Positions 26,997 through 35,681 are shown, counted from the stretch's first letter. The stretch is DNA of 64,000 nucleotides from Methylomusa anaerophila (GCF_003966895.1 NZ_AP018449.1:193424-257423), one strand, 5' to 3'. A program made the numbers and translations. The notes: generated from the letters alone by a model not told the origin.

Positions 26997-27860
26997 TTAA
27001 CCGTTATCAGCAATCCAACTAGCTGTGTATTCAGTGCCCGGCCTCCCGCTGCCGGGATCATCGACCACCCAGCGGCCGGTCAGGCCGAGTTCACGAGCCG
27101 TAAGCTCGAAGTGACACATGGCAATACCCATATCCACACGCTGAAGATCTGCTAGCCGCAGCAGCCGGAAAACCAGACTGCCTTTGCCATAGCCCTGGGT
27201 ACGTTGGAGATAGAAATGCCAGGTATCGCCGTTGCGAATAACTCGCCAAGGCTGTTTGTTCGAAGCCGAGGGCGCCCACCGGACCATTTCGAGTGGCTCA
27301 GCGTAGGCGCCAAGGTCATCCGGGTTGATCGCCTCGCCAAAATTCCGGTCAAAAAACAATTGTTCCATAGGAAGCCGATGATCCGAACCGGCCCGCCGGC
27401 GAATCCGATCCCCGGACCTGCTGCCGTCCGCGGTGTACCCAATGGCTGTTACCGCAGGTACTGTTTCCTCGCGGGTTGCAGAGATTTTCTTCGCAAAGCT
27501 GCTTTTCGTAAAGCCTCCTCCCAGCCAGCATGTTCCCAATCCCATATCTGTGGCAAACAGAATGGCCTGCTCCATAATATAGCCGAAGTCTTCCAAGTTC
27601 TTTGGCCCCTGCTCTACCGCGCCGACAATAAAACCCGTCGCACCACGGATGAAACCATAAGTTCCGAGGCCTTTCAAAGATTGCCGGTCATGTTCGGTTG
27701 CAGCGACAAGCGCCAAACGCGCCCGCGTGCCAAAACGTCCTACAGGGTCCGAATTCAGAAACTCTGTGATCATTCGCTGTTTGTCTTCTTCAATGGGCTT
27801 ATCCAGATATGCCCGACAAGAAAACCGTTTCCTAATGACCTCGGCGATAGGTTCATTCAT
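26997..27860 (-). CDS. Nitroreductase-family FMN protein (two-lobe type)
   Basis: 287 residues. RKRFSCRAYLDKPI is the nitroreductase N-terminal FMN-phosphate region, and MVRWAPSASNKQPWRV is a second such segment, so the protein is the single-chain pseudo-dimer form. GLGTCWLGG lies between. Substrates of this subgroup are mostly unknown; NAD(P)H-dependent reduction is expected. Divergent from the toxin-antitoxin pair. Confidence 0.82.
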   Translation of the reverse strand: MNEPIAEVIRKRFSCRAYLDKPIEEDKQRMITEFLNSDPVGRFGTRARLALVAATEHDRQSLKGLGTYGFIRGATGFIVGAVEQGPKNLEDFGYIMEQAILFATDMGLGTCWLGGGFTKSSFAKKISATREETVPAVTAIGYTADGSRSGDRIRRRAGSDHRLPMEQLFFDRNFGEAINPDDLGAYAEPLEMVRWAPSASNKQPWRVIRNGDTWHFYLQRTQGYGKGSLVFRLLRLADLQRVDMGIAMCHFELTARELGLTGRWVVDDPGSGRPGTEYTASWIADNG

Positions 27861-28054
27861 AATTTGCTATCCCCCCATACTTCCTCAAGTATACATCGGC
27901 CTAAAGTAGTTTGTCAGGAGTTTTTTAATGTTCTAAGTTTAGAAAGATTAATCATCATAATTCAATCTTCAAAGATTAGCATGAGTTCTTTATTGAAAAT
28001 TGATTCAGACTAATGCTATACTATGTTTAGAAAGTCCTAAAGGTGGTGTTGGCA

Positions 28055-28243
28055 ATGACTATTGCTAAAGCAAAGGCAATCGCTAAGCAATATAGCTCGG
28101 AAGAAGATCGCCGTTATCGCCAAGTCATGGCTGAACTTGATGATATATTTGAGCAAGGCAGGAAGGAAGCTGCTCAAAGTGGTGGTATTTCTTTTCGGGA
28201 GTATATAAAGGCGGCAAGGACGCGATTAGGTGCAAGAGAATAA
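28055..28243 (+). CDS. Putative antitoxin of a RelE/ParE-type pair
   Basis: 62 residues, charged and mostly helical, with no obvious DNA-binding motif. The frame opens at 28043, but AAGGTGG eight bases before the ATG at 28055 sets the start. Its end overlaps the toxin start by 14 bp, the usual antitoxin-first layout. Identity rests on that context. Confidence 0.6.
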   Translation: MTIAKAKAIAKQYSSEEDRRYRQVMAELDDIFEQGRKEAAQSGGISFREYIKAARTRLGARE

Positions 28244-28667
28244 ATATGATATACGACTTATGTCCAGAGGTAAGGCGGATCTGGCTAAGATCGAAGAATA
28301 TTATATACAAGAAGGCGGCAAAGAGTTAGCCGATAAAATTATCGAACGTATTTTCGAGGAAATCTTAATTTTTGAAGATTGTCCACGGGCGGGGTGGCCT
28401 TACAAACGTCAAGAGCAACGCTTATTTCCTATTTATGCGGGGAGATATGTCGTTGCTTATATTATTGATGAGAAAAACCTTCAGGTAAAAGTTGTGTTGG
28501 TATCCCCAGGGCTGAATCCGAGTCAGGCCTTTTATTGCTTAGCCCCCAGGGACATGCCAGGATACAATAGCCACAAGTATGTTTTCTACCATTGCTCTCT
28601 ATATACTCACTTCGTTGCTTATTACAAAATTGAAAATCAAGCAGTTCATCTCTCCTTGATGATATAG
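28230..28667 (+). CDS. RelE/ParE-type toxin with an unusual C-terminal extension
   Basis: 145 residues. Residues 5-95 match the RelE/ParE fold: SRGKADLAKIEEYYIQEGGKELADK, then CPRAGWPYK and YAGRYVVAYIID. Typical members end near residue 95-100. Here the frame runs on about 45 residues into the convergently oriented gene 28462-29190, so the tail is probably read-through caused by loss of the original stop. Type II toxins of this family cleave mRNA on ribosomes or poison gyrase. Start GTG overlapping the antitoxin. Confidence 0.7.
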   Translation: MQENKYDIRLMSRGKADLAKIEEYYIQEGGKELADKIIERIFEEILIFEDCPRAGWPYKRQEQRLFPIYAGRYVVAYIIDEKNLQVKVVLVSPGLNPSQAFYCLAPRDMPGYNSHKYVFYHCSLYTHFVAYYKIENQAVHLSLMI

Positions 28668-29190
28668 TCCAATTTACGCCTTTAATAATCCCCCATGGAC
28701 AAGCATCAACACAGGCAAAACAGTCTTGGCACAGGCTTTTATTTATTGGACTCCCGCTATCTAACGGATAGTCTATAAGTATTGCGGCAAGTAGTACCCT
28801 TGGACCAAATTCTTTAGTAACCAGGACACCGCTTTTACCAATCCAGCCAAGTCCGGCTTGTACTGCGGCATATTTAAAAGAAAATGGGGCCACAAGTTCT
28901 GTTTCATCTGACTGTGACATTGGCGGTATATAATTCTTAATCCCATACCGGTCAAATAATTGTTTGAGGAGATTTACCTTTTTATTAATGGCTGCTCTGC
29001 CTTCAACTAATAAGTGATGATATTTTTCTTCATTATATTCTTCATTAGTTATGAAAAACTTATATTGCTGAGCTATAACAATTGCTCTAGCAAAGTTATC
29101 CTTAAAATCAGAATAAGATATATCCGCTACAGACCATATACTATCAGAGCCATTTGCGAATATATCTTTAATTTTGTCAAGTGCATCCAT
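28462..29190 (-). CDS. QueG-like double-[4Fe-4S] protein
   Basis: About 242 residues. Two ferredoxin-type motifs, CQDCFACVDACPWGII and CGYCILACPWGL, sit in the C-terminal half, with SGVLVTKEFGPRVLLAAILID before them as in epoxyqueuosine reductase. It is much shorter than QueG and lacks the HEAT-repeat tail, so it is a QueG-like protein of unknown role, possibly corrinoid-binding as in the family. GGGGA before the ATG at 29190 favours that start over 29211. Its 3' end overlaps the toxin frame on the other strand by about 200 bp. Confidence 0.78.
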   Translation of the reverse strand: MDALDKIKDIFANGSDSIWSVADISYSDFKDNFARAIVIAQQYKFFITNEEYNEEKYHHLLVEGRAAINKKVNLLKQLFDRYGIKNYIPPMSQSDETELVAPFSFKYAAVQAGLGWIGKSGVLVTKEFGPRVLLAAILIDYPLDSGSPINKSLCQDCFACVDACPWGIIKGVNWTISSRRDELLDFQFCNKQRSEYIESNGRKHTCGYCILACPWGLSNKRPDSDSALGIPTQLLPEGFSHQ

Positions 29191-29321
29191 ATATTTTTTC
29201 CCCATATTCATTGCACATCAACGCCGCCCAAAACCCGGTTATTTCCGATCAATAGGTCAAATCTTCATGCTTTTTTGCTCTGATATAAGCATAAAATACC
29301 AATTTTCAAAAATGTCTCATT

Positions 29322-30077
29322 TTAACTTGCAGCCTCTGCCACGAGCTGAGCAATACGAACCGAGGCTTGGGGACCGTATAATCCTCCGTGATAGCAGATG
29401 ACATAATCGATATCATAATCCTGCAATTTACGTAATGACTCCAGCGCTGACCTCATATCGGCAGTATGTTCCGGCGCCGGCCCAACCAGAATCTCATCCT
29501 GAATCCGCAATTGATCGCCGGCGATAAGCATGCGGTGATTTCTCAAATAGAGGCAAATATGGCCCGGAGTATGGCCAGGCGTGTGTATCACCTGCACACC
29601 GTCATGAAATGGCAGTACATCCTTATCCTGGAACGTTTTATGTACGTGAACGGTAGGGATATTGGCAAACAAAGCGGCTGCCTGTTCCCGGATATTTTCC
29701 GGCAGGGATTGAATCCTGGCCTCTATCCGCTGGGGAGTCATTTTTATATAAGGAACGACACCTTCGATATAGTCGCGCTCATTGGCATGAGTATATATTT
29801 CCGCCTCGTTGCCTAAAGCGTCCTGCAGGTCCGACACGTTGCCGATATGATCCCAGTCTTGATGGGTAAAAACGATTCGTCTGATTTGTTTAAGCCAAAC
29901 ACCTGCTTGTTCTACCGCTGTAGTTAGCTCTTTCAATTGGCCGGGATAACCCACATCAACCAGCGTGGCGCCGTTATCATCCCACAACAAGGTTGGATAT
30001 ATGGCGGCAGATGCCCCAAAAGGATTATGCTCCAATGTGAGCATTTTGAAATTCAAAGTAGTATCAGTGTTTTTCAC
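29322..30077 (-). CDS. Metallo-beta-lactamase-fold hydrolase
   Basis: About 251 residues. The metal motif THQDWDHIG (HxxxDH), later HTPGHTPGHICLYL and IAGDQL, are intact. Glyoxalase II-like and thioesterase-like functions are both possible. GGAGGG seven bases before a GTG at 30077 sets the start rather than the upstream TTG. Single gene, no leader seen. Confidence 0.84.
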   Translation of the reverse strand: MKNTDTTLNFKMLTLEHNPFGASAAIYPTLLWDDNGATLVDVGYPGQLKELTTAVEQAGVWLKQIRRIVFTHQDWDHIGNVSDLQDALGNEAEIYTHANERDYIEGVVPYIKMTPQRIEARIQSLPENIREQAAALFANIPTVHVHKTFQDKDVLPFHDGVQVIHTPGHTPGHICLYLRNHRMLIAGDQLRIQDEILVGPAPEHTADMRSALESLRKLQDYDIDYVICYHGGLYGPQASVRIAQLVAEAAS

Positions 30078-30139
30078 AGCACTTCCCTCCAACTTTCAGA
30101 CTAAATATACAAGAATTCCAGTCCTTCCGTTTCCCTTTC

Positions 30140-30668
30140 TCATAGTTCTAACACATCTGCGTAAGCGTATAGGGCCGGTGAACCACCGGTATGAACAAAA
30201 AGCACGTTTTTATCCTTTTGAAAGTATCCCTGCCGTATTAGATCAATAAGCCCGGCCATGGCTTTACCGGTATAAACCGGGTCAAGAAGAATACCTTCGG
30301 TCCGGGCTAACAGCTTAACAGCTTCAACCATTTGGGCAGTAGGCAGAGAATAACCCGGTCCTACGTATTCATCAAAGCAAACTACCGCCTCGCGGGGAAT
30401 ATTGCTTTTGATCTCTAAACGCTTTGCTGTCTGCTGCACAAGGTCAAATACCAAATCTTCCTGGGCAGCCTTAGACTTGCCAATATTAATGCCAAGTACC
30501 GGAATATTCCAGCTTTCTGGTTTTATTGCCGCCCGCCGCAAGGCCAAGCAGATCGTCCCGCTTAATATAAATATTGGGCCCTTGCAACAAATCGGTCAAT
30601 CGTGATAATTTTTCCAACGGTGTGAAAAATTCTGTGTAACGCCGGCGTGGAAAGCGGGCCAGGTTCAT
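30140..30668 (-). pseudogene. Deleted D-cysteine desulfhydrase / ACC deaminase-like gene
   Basis: The first frame (start ATG 30668, good AGGAGG) gives [20 protein letters not shown] through [22 protein letters not shown], the PLP-lysine region of D-cysteine desulfhydrases. At about 30520 the sequence jumps to the C-terminal third in another frame ([16 protein letters not shown] ... ILLDPVYTGKAMAGLI ... FVHTGG, stop at 30140). Roughly 130 residues in the middle are missing and the frame is shifted, so the product cannot be active. The intact enzyme releases sulfide from D-cysteine, in keeping with a sulfur theme. Confidence 0.82.
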
Positions 30669-30697
30669 AAATAAATCCTCCTTGATCAATTATTCCA

Positions 30698-30745
30698 AGG
30701 CTCCCGCTTCTATAAGCGGAGTTCCATTGGCCGCTTTGGTGGGGG
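30698..30745. repeat. Hairpin resembling an IS200/IS605-type end, copy 1
   Basis: The hairpin CTCCCGCTTCTATAAGCGGAG followed by a GGTGGGGG-rich stretch and GAGTTCAC. The stem-loop with the CTTCTATAAG core recurs at 35524-35547. No transposase is nearby, so it looks like a solo or decayed end. Confidence 0.45.
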
Positions 30746-30751
30746 TTGAGT

Positions 30752-31321
30752 TCACTTCAGCTTTAATCCGACAGAATGAGACTGGCCCAAATATTCTCCG
30801 CTTCCATAATACGCCCGCTCGGTAGTACTATAGGTAAATGAATTTACCTTTGCCAAAATCGGTAGACCGTTCTCTCCCAGAACATCTTCATCTGCTTTTA
30901 CATCAACGATTTCTCCAATAAACTGGGTATGTACGCCGATCTCAAAGAGGTGCGTCAGCCTGCACTCAAGGATCAGCGGAAATTCCTCCACATAAGGGGC
31001 GTTAACAACCTCGCTTCGAACCGGAGTCAGGCCGGTAACGGAAAATTTATCGTTATCCTTACCACTGACAATGCCAACATAGTCTGTTTCTACCACGTGC
31101 TTTTGCGAAGGTATGCTGATAGTAAACGACTTGGTCCGGAGAATATTGCCATAAGAAGCGCGGGACTTCTGCAAAGATACTCCCAGGCTGGGCGGAGAAG
31201 AACAACATATCCCACCCCAGGCTGCAGCCATAATATTGGGTTCGCCATTTTCTCCATAGCTTCCTACCACCCATACCGGCGTTGGCAACGCAAACGTATG
31301 GGCGCCTAATGATGTTTTCAT
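30752..31321 (-). CDS. Flavin reductase / flavoredoxin-like FMN protein
   Basis: 189 residues with the split-barrel flavin reductase fold: PTPVWVVGSYGENGEPNIMAAAWGGICCSSPPSLGVSL, then TKSFTISIPSQKHVVETDYVGIVSGK. Relatives are DIM6/NTAB-type flavin reductases and anaerobic flavoredoxin, which pass electrons to sulfite- or thiosulfate-reducing systems. Preceded by leader copy 10 with its own promoter and divergent from nitrogenase-like pair 3. Electron transfer to the neighbouring reductases is possible but unproven. Confidence 0.85.
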   Translation of the reverse strand: MKTSLGAHTFALPTPVWVVGSYGENGEPNIMAAAWGGICCSSPPSLGVSLQKSRASYGNILRTKSFTISIPSQKHVVETDYVGIVSGKDNDKFSVTGLTPVRSEVVNAPYVEEFPLILECRLTHLFEIGVHTQFIGEIVDVKADEDVLGENGLPILAKVNSFTYSTTERAYYGSGEYLGQSHSVGLKLK

Positions 31322-31426
31322 AAATTGATTTCCCCTTTTCTATTTCATTTCTCCTCACGCAAACCGATAGGTTCCAACTTGTATTCCGATTCCTGATTAG
31401 GATGTATTTCAATAGTAACGGAACTA

Positions 31427-31485
31427 TAAAAGACTGCACTCCAAACTTATGGAATACAGCCTCTAGTTGATCGACTAGTCAGTCT
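31427..31485 (-). promoter_or_regulatory. Candidate attenuator leader, copy 10
   Basis: Minus strand: CTGA, stem CTAGT/ACTAG around cgatca, AGGC, terminator GGCTGTATTCC / GGAGTGCAGTC, T-run. TTGACA at 31526-31531 with TATTAT 18 bp downstream. Faces the flavin-reductase-like gene. Copy 11 lies 240 bp away pointing the other way. Confidence 0.73.
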
Positions 31486-31724
31486 AACTCACTACAATAT
31501 AATAATATTATAGTTTTACACTTTTTGTCAACCGATCTATTTATGTCAGTCCGCATTATCATATCATATTTTTAACCTGTGCAAAGCAGGGATATATACC
31601 GCTTCAAATGCCCCATCATTTCTTCATTACCTATAATTGACGACTATAAGAAATTAGTATATGATGAAGATTATAAACTACCCGCCATAATTATATATGT
31701 ATATATGTTATTTCGGCAGAATAT

Positions 31725-31785
31725 GATTGACCGTTCGATGGAAACGGAGGTCATACACATTTATTTGTGTATGACCTTTTTATTT
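31725..31785 (+). promoter_or_regulatory. Candidate attenuator leader, copy 11 (plus strand)
   Basis: Plus strand: TTGA (31727-31730), stem CCGTT/AACGG, AGGTC, terminator AGGTCATACACA / TGTGTATGACCT, T5 and T-rich tail. The terminator is unrelated in sequence to other copies but the layout is the same. Faces nitrogenase-like pair 3 on the plus strand. Confidence 0.73.
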
Positions 31786-31836
31786 TATAAGCATACATTT
31801 TCCCAATAAACATGGAGAACAGAATGGAGGATTAAC

Positions 31837-33294
31837 ATGAGTGTTAATTTAAAAGGACCGGCTGTTGAATTACGGGAATCACGTCTTAACACCATAACAG
31901 GCTATGAAGGTGATGCTGCCCGTTTAATCCAGTGCAGAAATCTGTCCAATCGGGAGAGAAGCTTTACCCAATGCGGTTCCTGCGGTGCGGATCAGGTAAT
32001 GAATCTGTTAAGTCAGATTCAGGATGCCGCGGTCGTTGAACATGGCCCTGCCGGCTGCGCCAGTGATATTTCCTTTCGTAACGGCGTTTTTCGCACGGGC
32101 AACCGGAGACTGGGCTACAAAGTACATAATATTAAATACATCAATACCAACCTTGATGAAAATGATACTATTTATGGCGGTGAAGCCAAACTGACCAAAG
32201 CCATCCGTGAGGCTTTCCGCCGCTTTAACCCGAAGGCTATTTTTGTTACCACGACTTGTGCCTCAGCGATTATCGGTGACGATGTTCCCACCATTTGCGA
32301 TACCCTGGAAACTGAGCTTGGCATTCCGGTTATTGCCACCTTATGCGAGGGTTTTCGCACCAATATTTGGGCTACCGGCTTTGATTCAGCCAACCATAGT
32401 ATTCTGCGCAAAATCGTCAAACCAGCCAAACAAAAACAGCCTGACTTAATCAATGTCATCAGCTTTGAACACTATTTTTTATATCAAAGCGTATTTGAAC
32501 AGTTGGGCCTGCGTCCGAACCATATTGTGCCGCTTTCCACAGTTGCCCAGTTGGAGCGTATTTCTGAAGCTGCCGCTACGGTACAGTATTGCGAAACTTT
32601 AGGAAGCTACCTGGCTGCCGGCCTTGAAAAGTATTTTGGCGTGCCGGAGGTTAAAGCCCCTGCTCCTTTTGGCCTGAAGGCCTCTGATGAATTATTGCGG
32701 GAAATCGGCCGTCTGTTTAATAAAGAAGCCGAAGTCGAAACAGTCATCGTCAAGGAACGGGGAAAAATTGCTGCCGATCTGGAGCGCTTAAGAAACAGGC
32801 TGACCGGCAAGAAAGTATATATTGCCGCCGGCGGTCCGTTGGCCTACAGCATCATTGCCCTGGTTAAAGATCTTGGCATGGACGTCGTAGGCACCTCGGT
32901 ATGGCATCATGATCAAAAATATGATAATGATGACGACCGGCTCAATTTCCTTAACTTCGCCGCCGAAACATACGGTAATTTTTCTGTGGGCGTCTGTAAT
33001 AAACAAGCTTTCGAAGTTACAAACGCGATTAACAAATATAAACCCGACATTGCCATTACCCGGCATATTGAAACAGTCTGGGCGGCAAAACTCGGCATTC
33101 CCTCTATCTTTGCCGGCAACCACCCGACGGAAATGCTTTACGACGGCTTAATCCGCTTTGGACAAACTATTGACGATGCTATTGCCAACCCCGCATACAT
33201 CAAAAATGTCGCTAAGCACAGCAAGCTGCCCTATACGAATTGGTGGCTTGAACAAAATACCTATTCATTTTTAGGCGGTGAAAAAAATGACTGA
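31837..33294 (+). CDS. Nitrogenase-like component 1, NifD-type subunit (pair 3)
   Basis: 485 residues. Cluster cysteines in FTQCGSCGAD, HGPAGCASDISF and TTTCASAIIGDD, followed by CEGFRTNIW. A cysteine in QYCETLGSYL fits the NifD cofactor-Cys region; no cofactor His is obvious in AGNHPTEMLYDGLIRFG. GGAGG before the ATG. First of a two-gene operon behind leader copy 11. By eye its closest relative in the window is the pair 2 D protein. Confidence 0.9.
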   Translation: MSVNLKGPAVELRESRLNTITGYEGDAARLIQCRNLSNRERSFTQCGSCGADQVMNLLSQIQDAAVVEHGPAGCASDISFRNGVFRTGNRRLGYKVHNIKYINTNLDENDTIYGGEAKLTKAIREAFRRFNPKAIFVTTTCASAIIGDDVPTICDTLETELGIPVIATLCEGFRTNIWATGFDSANHSILRKIVKPAKQKQPDLINVISFEHYFLYQSVFEQLGLRPNHIVPLSTVAQLERISEAAATVQYCETLGSYLAAGLEKYFGVPEVKAPAPFGLKASDELLREIGRLFNKEAEVETVIVKERGKIAADLERLRNRLTGKKVYIAAGGPLAYSIIALVKDLGMDVVGTSVWHHDQKYDNDDDRLNFLNFAAETYGNFSVGVCNKQAFEVTNAINKYKPDIAITRHIETVWAAKLGIPSIFAGNHPTEMLYDGLIRFGQTIDDAIANPAYIKNVAKHSKLPYTNWWLEQNTYSFLGGEKND

Positions 33295-34612
33295 TATTTT
33301 GCAAGGACCGCGCCATGGCTGCGCTTTAGGCGCGCTGCAAACAGTAGTCGCTATTGAACGTGCTATTCCGATTTTACATGCCGGCCCCGGCTGCGGCTCG
33401 AAATTGCATCGCGGCTTATCCCGCGCCGGCGGTTATCAAGGCGCAGGGTACGCCGGGGCCGATGCCATGCCCTGCACTAATATGATTGAAAAAGATGTCG
33501 TCTTTGGCGGTACCGATAAATTGCATAAAGTGATCGAGGGTGCATTAAAAATTATGGACGGCGACCTGTTTGTAGTGTTGACCGGTTGCACAGCCGACAT
33601 TATCGGGGACGACGTCGCCAGTGTAGTCAGGGAATTCGCCGGCCAGGCCACCCCTATCATCCACGTGGAAACGGCAGGCTTTAAGGGGGATGGCTACAAA
33701 GGGCATGAACTGCTGCTGGAAGCCATTATCGAACAATATTTACAACCGTCGGACAAAATAGAATCCGGCCTGGTAAATGTGTTTGCCAGTGTGCCGCGGC
33801 ATGACCCCTTTTGGGAAGGTGATCTTAATGAATTGAAACAGCTATTGGCCGGCATCGGGCTTAAGGCCAATATTTTATTTGGCCACAACAGCGGCGGTCT
33901 TACTGCCTTACAGTCCATCCCAGCCGCACAATTTAACCTGGTGATCTCGCCCTATATCGGTCTTAATACCGCCAAATTATTACAAGAAAAATTTGCAACA
34001 CCCTTCCTGCATCATCCGGTATTGCCGGTCGGCGGTATTGAGACTTCCAAATTCCTGCGTACTGTGGCCGAATTTGCCGGCACTTCCTCCCCGCAAACCG
34101 AAGAATTTATCACCCGGCAGGAAGCCGAGTTTTATCATTATATCGTGCGTGCTTCCGATGTGCTTACTGAATATCAGTTGAACCAGCCTAAACGGTTTTA
34201 TAATATTAATGATGCCGCCTATGGACTGGCCTTTAGCAAGTTTTTGGTGAATGAACTGGGTTATTTCCCCCTGCACCAGTTTATTACGGAAGATGTGCCG
34301 GCGGAATATCAGTCCGCAATTCGAAGTTACTTTCAGGAACTAGCCCCCGGGATCTCCTCCGATATTACCTTCACGCAAGACAGCGGGGTAATTGAAGAGC
34401 ATATACACTCGGAGAGACACCTGACTACGCCGCTGCTGCTCGGCACCTCCTGGGAATTTGATATTGCCAGAGACATCAACGGACTGCATCTTAGTGTCGG
34501 CCTGCCGGTCATTGACCGCCTGATTTTGCATCATACCTATGTTGGCTACCGGGGCGGACTGAATCTGGTGGAAGACATCTACTCCCGCCTCCTGGCTAAA
34601 CATCGGGAGTGA
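33287..34612 (+). CDS. Nitrogenase-like component 1, NifK-type subunit (pair 3)
   Basis: About 441 residues. Cysteines in RHGCALGALQ, HAGPGCGSKLHRG and LTGCTADIIGDD match the other K-type genes. The start overlaps the end of the D gene; the ATG at 33287 has a better-spaced AGGCGG than the GTG at 33278. The C-terminal LHLSVGLPVIDRLILHHTYVGYRGGL block is shared with pair 2 (LHLSVSMPVGDRLVLN). Terminator follows at 34620. Confidence 0.9.
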   Translation: MTDILQGPRHGCALGALQTVVAIERAIPILHAGPGCGSKLHRGLSRAGGYQGAGYAGADAMPCTNMIEKDVVFGGTDKLHKVIEGALKIMDGDLFVVLTGCTADIIGDDVASVVREFAGQATPIIHVETAGFKGDGYKGHELLLEAIIEQYLQPSDKIESGLVNVFASVPRHDPFWEGDLNELKQLLAGIGLKANILFGHNSGGLTALQSIPAAQFNLVISPYIGLNTAKLLQEKFATPFLHHPVLPVGGIETSKFLRTVAEFAGTSSPQTEEFITRQEAEFYHYIVRASDVLTEYQLNQPKRFYNINDAAYGLAFSKFLVNELGYFPLHQFITEDVPAEYQSAIRSYFQELAPGISSDITFTQDSGVIEEHIHSERHLTTPLLLGTSWEFDIARDINGLHLSVGLPVIDRLILHHTYVGYRGGLNLVEDIYSRLLAKHRE

Positions 34613-34619
34613 TTTATTG

Positions 34620-34672
34620 CAAAAGACAAGGGAACAGGTTTGAAAACACATAATCTGTCCCCTGTTTTTTCA
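34620..34672 (+). terminator. Intrinsic terminator after nitrogenase-like pair 3
   Basis: GGGAACAGGTT pairing with AATCTGTCCCC, followed by TGTTTTTT on the plus strand. Confidence 0.65.
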
Positions 34673-34704
34673 TAAAATCTATCCGTATGTCCGGAGACCA
34701 CCTG

Positions 34705-35487
34705 TCAGGTTCCTGTGGGCAACTCTTCTTTCCAGCTGAGAACCCTTTTCTCAAACATTACCAGGGCATAATTCACAATTAACCCCAGCATCGACATTGT
34801 GATAATCGCTGCATACATTTTCGGAATCAAAAAGTTTGCCTCGGCAAAAAACAGTAAGTAACCCAGTCCGGCATTGGCGCCTAACATCTCAGCGGCAATC
34901 AAAACCAAAATGGAATGAGTCGCACTTAGCCTGACGCCTGTTAAAATCGACGGCAGGGATGCAGGCAAAATAACTTTAGTAAACAGGGAAAAGGACGAAA
35001 TACCCAGTGATTTTGCCGATTTGACCAGTAAAGGCTCTACATTTTTCACTCCGGAAATAGTATTTAACAGTACCGCCCATTGCACTCCCCAAAAAATTAC
35101 AGCCACTTTGGAAACTTCACCGATGCCAAAAAGCAGGATAAATACCGGGAACAGGGCCAGCGTGGAAGTTTGCCGGAAAGTTTGTACCAGTGGATCAATA
35201 AAAGATTCAAATCCTTTAAACCAGCCGATCAGTAATCCCATTGGTATGGCTACGCTAAGTCCCAGACCGAACCCCAGCAGTGACCGTACCAGGCTGACGC
35301 CGATATGGGTAAACAATTCGCCGGTAATGATGAGATTCCAAAAGGCAAGTACTACCTTGGAAAAAGGGGGCAGGAATATAGTGTCAACCAGCCCTATGCG
35401 GGGTGCAATTTCCCAGAGCAGTAAAAAAATCAATACCGATAATATTTGGTATAAGCCTTTAACAATACTTTTCAGCCAAATGAGCAC
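34705..35487 (-). CDS. SsuC/TauC-type ABC transporter permease
   Basis: About 260 residues with WEIAPRIGLVDTIF, SLVRSLLGF, LFPVFILLFGIGE and EAA loop ISGVKNVEPLLVKSAKSLG. The longest frame begins at 35559 inside a hairpin repeat; AAAGGTGG seven bases before a GTG at 35487 gives the real start. Only one permease follows the binding protein here, so a homodimer is likely, unlike the two-permease modules elsewhere. Convergent with nitrogenase-like pair 3. Confidence 0.86.
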   Translation of the reverse strand: MLIWLKSIVKGLYQILSVLIFLLLWEIAPRIGLVDTIFLPPFSKVVLAFWNLIITGELFTHIGVSLVRSLLGFGLGLSVAIPMGLLIGWFKGFESFIDPLVQTFRQTSTLALFPVFILLFGIGEVSKVAVIFWGVQWAVLLNTISGVKNVEPLLVKSAKSLGISSFSLFTKVILPASLPSILTGVRLSATHSILVLIAAEMLGANAGLGYLLFFAEANFLIPKMYAAIITMSMLGLIVNYALVMFEKRVLSWKEELPTGT

Positions 35488-35523
35488 TTGACCGCCACCT
35501 TTACTTTTTATCCAATTTCGAAG

Positions 35524-35589
35524 ACACCCACTTCTATAAGTGGGTGTTACCACTTCCAAACTTCGGTGGGGTAGAGTCCCCCACCGAAG
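35524..35589. repeat. Double hairpin resembling an IS200/IS605-type end, copy 2
   Basis: ACACCCACTT / AAGTGGGTGT hairpin (35524-35547) and CTTCGGTGGGG / CCCCCACCGAAG hairpin (35561-35589). The first shares the CTTCTATAAG core with 30698-30745. It sits between binding protein and permease, where an insertion remnant would separate them by about 190 bp. No transposase remains. Confidence 0.5.
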
Positions 35590-35681
35590 CCCCGAAGTTT
35601 AAGCAGAAGCTAAACGAGTTCACTGCTATAGCCGGGCAAAACAACCGTTATACCGCGACACTGAGGCCAAGTTAGTAACCG

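Noticed and set aside
27204-28013. 269-codon plus-strand frame antisense to the nitroreductase gene
   Set aside because: Biased composition, no domain; the opposite strand carries a convincing nitroreductase.
31579-31809. 76-codon plus-strand frame before nitrogenase-like pair 3
   Set aside because: It runs through the leader hairpins of copy 11, has no ribosome site and no similarity.
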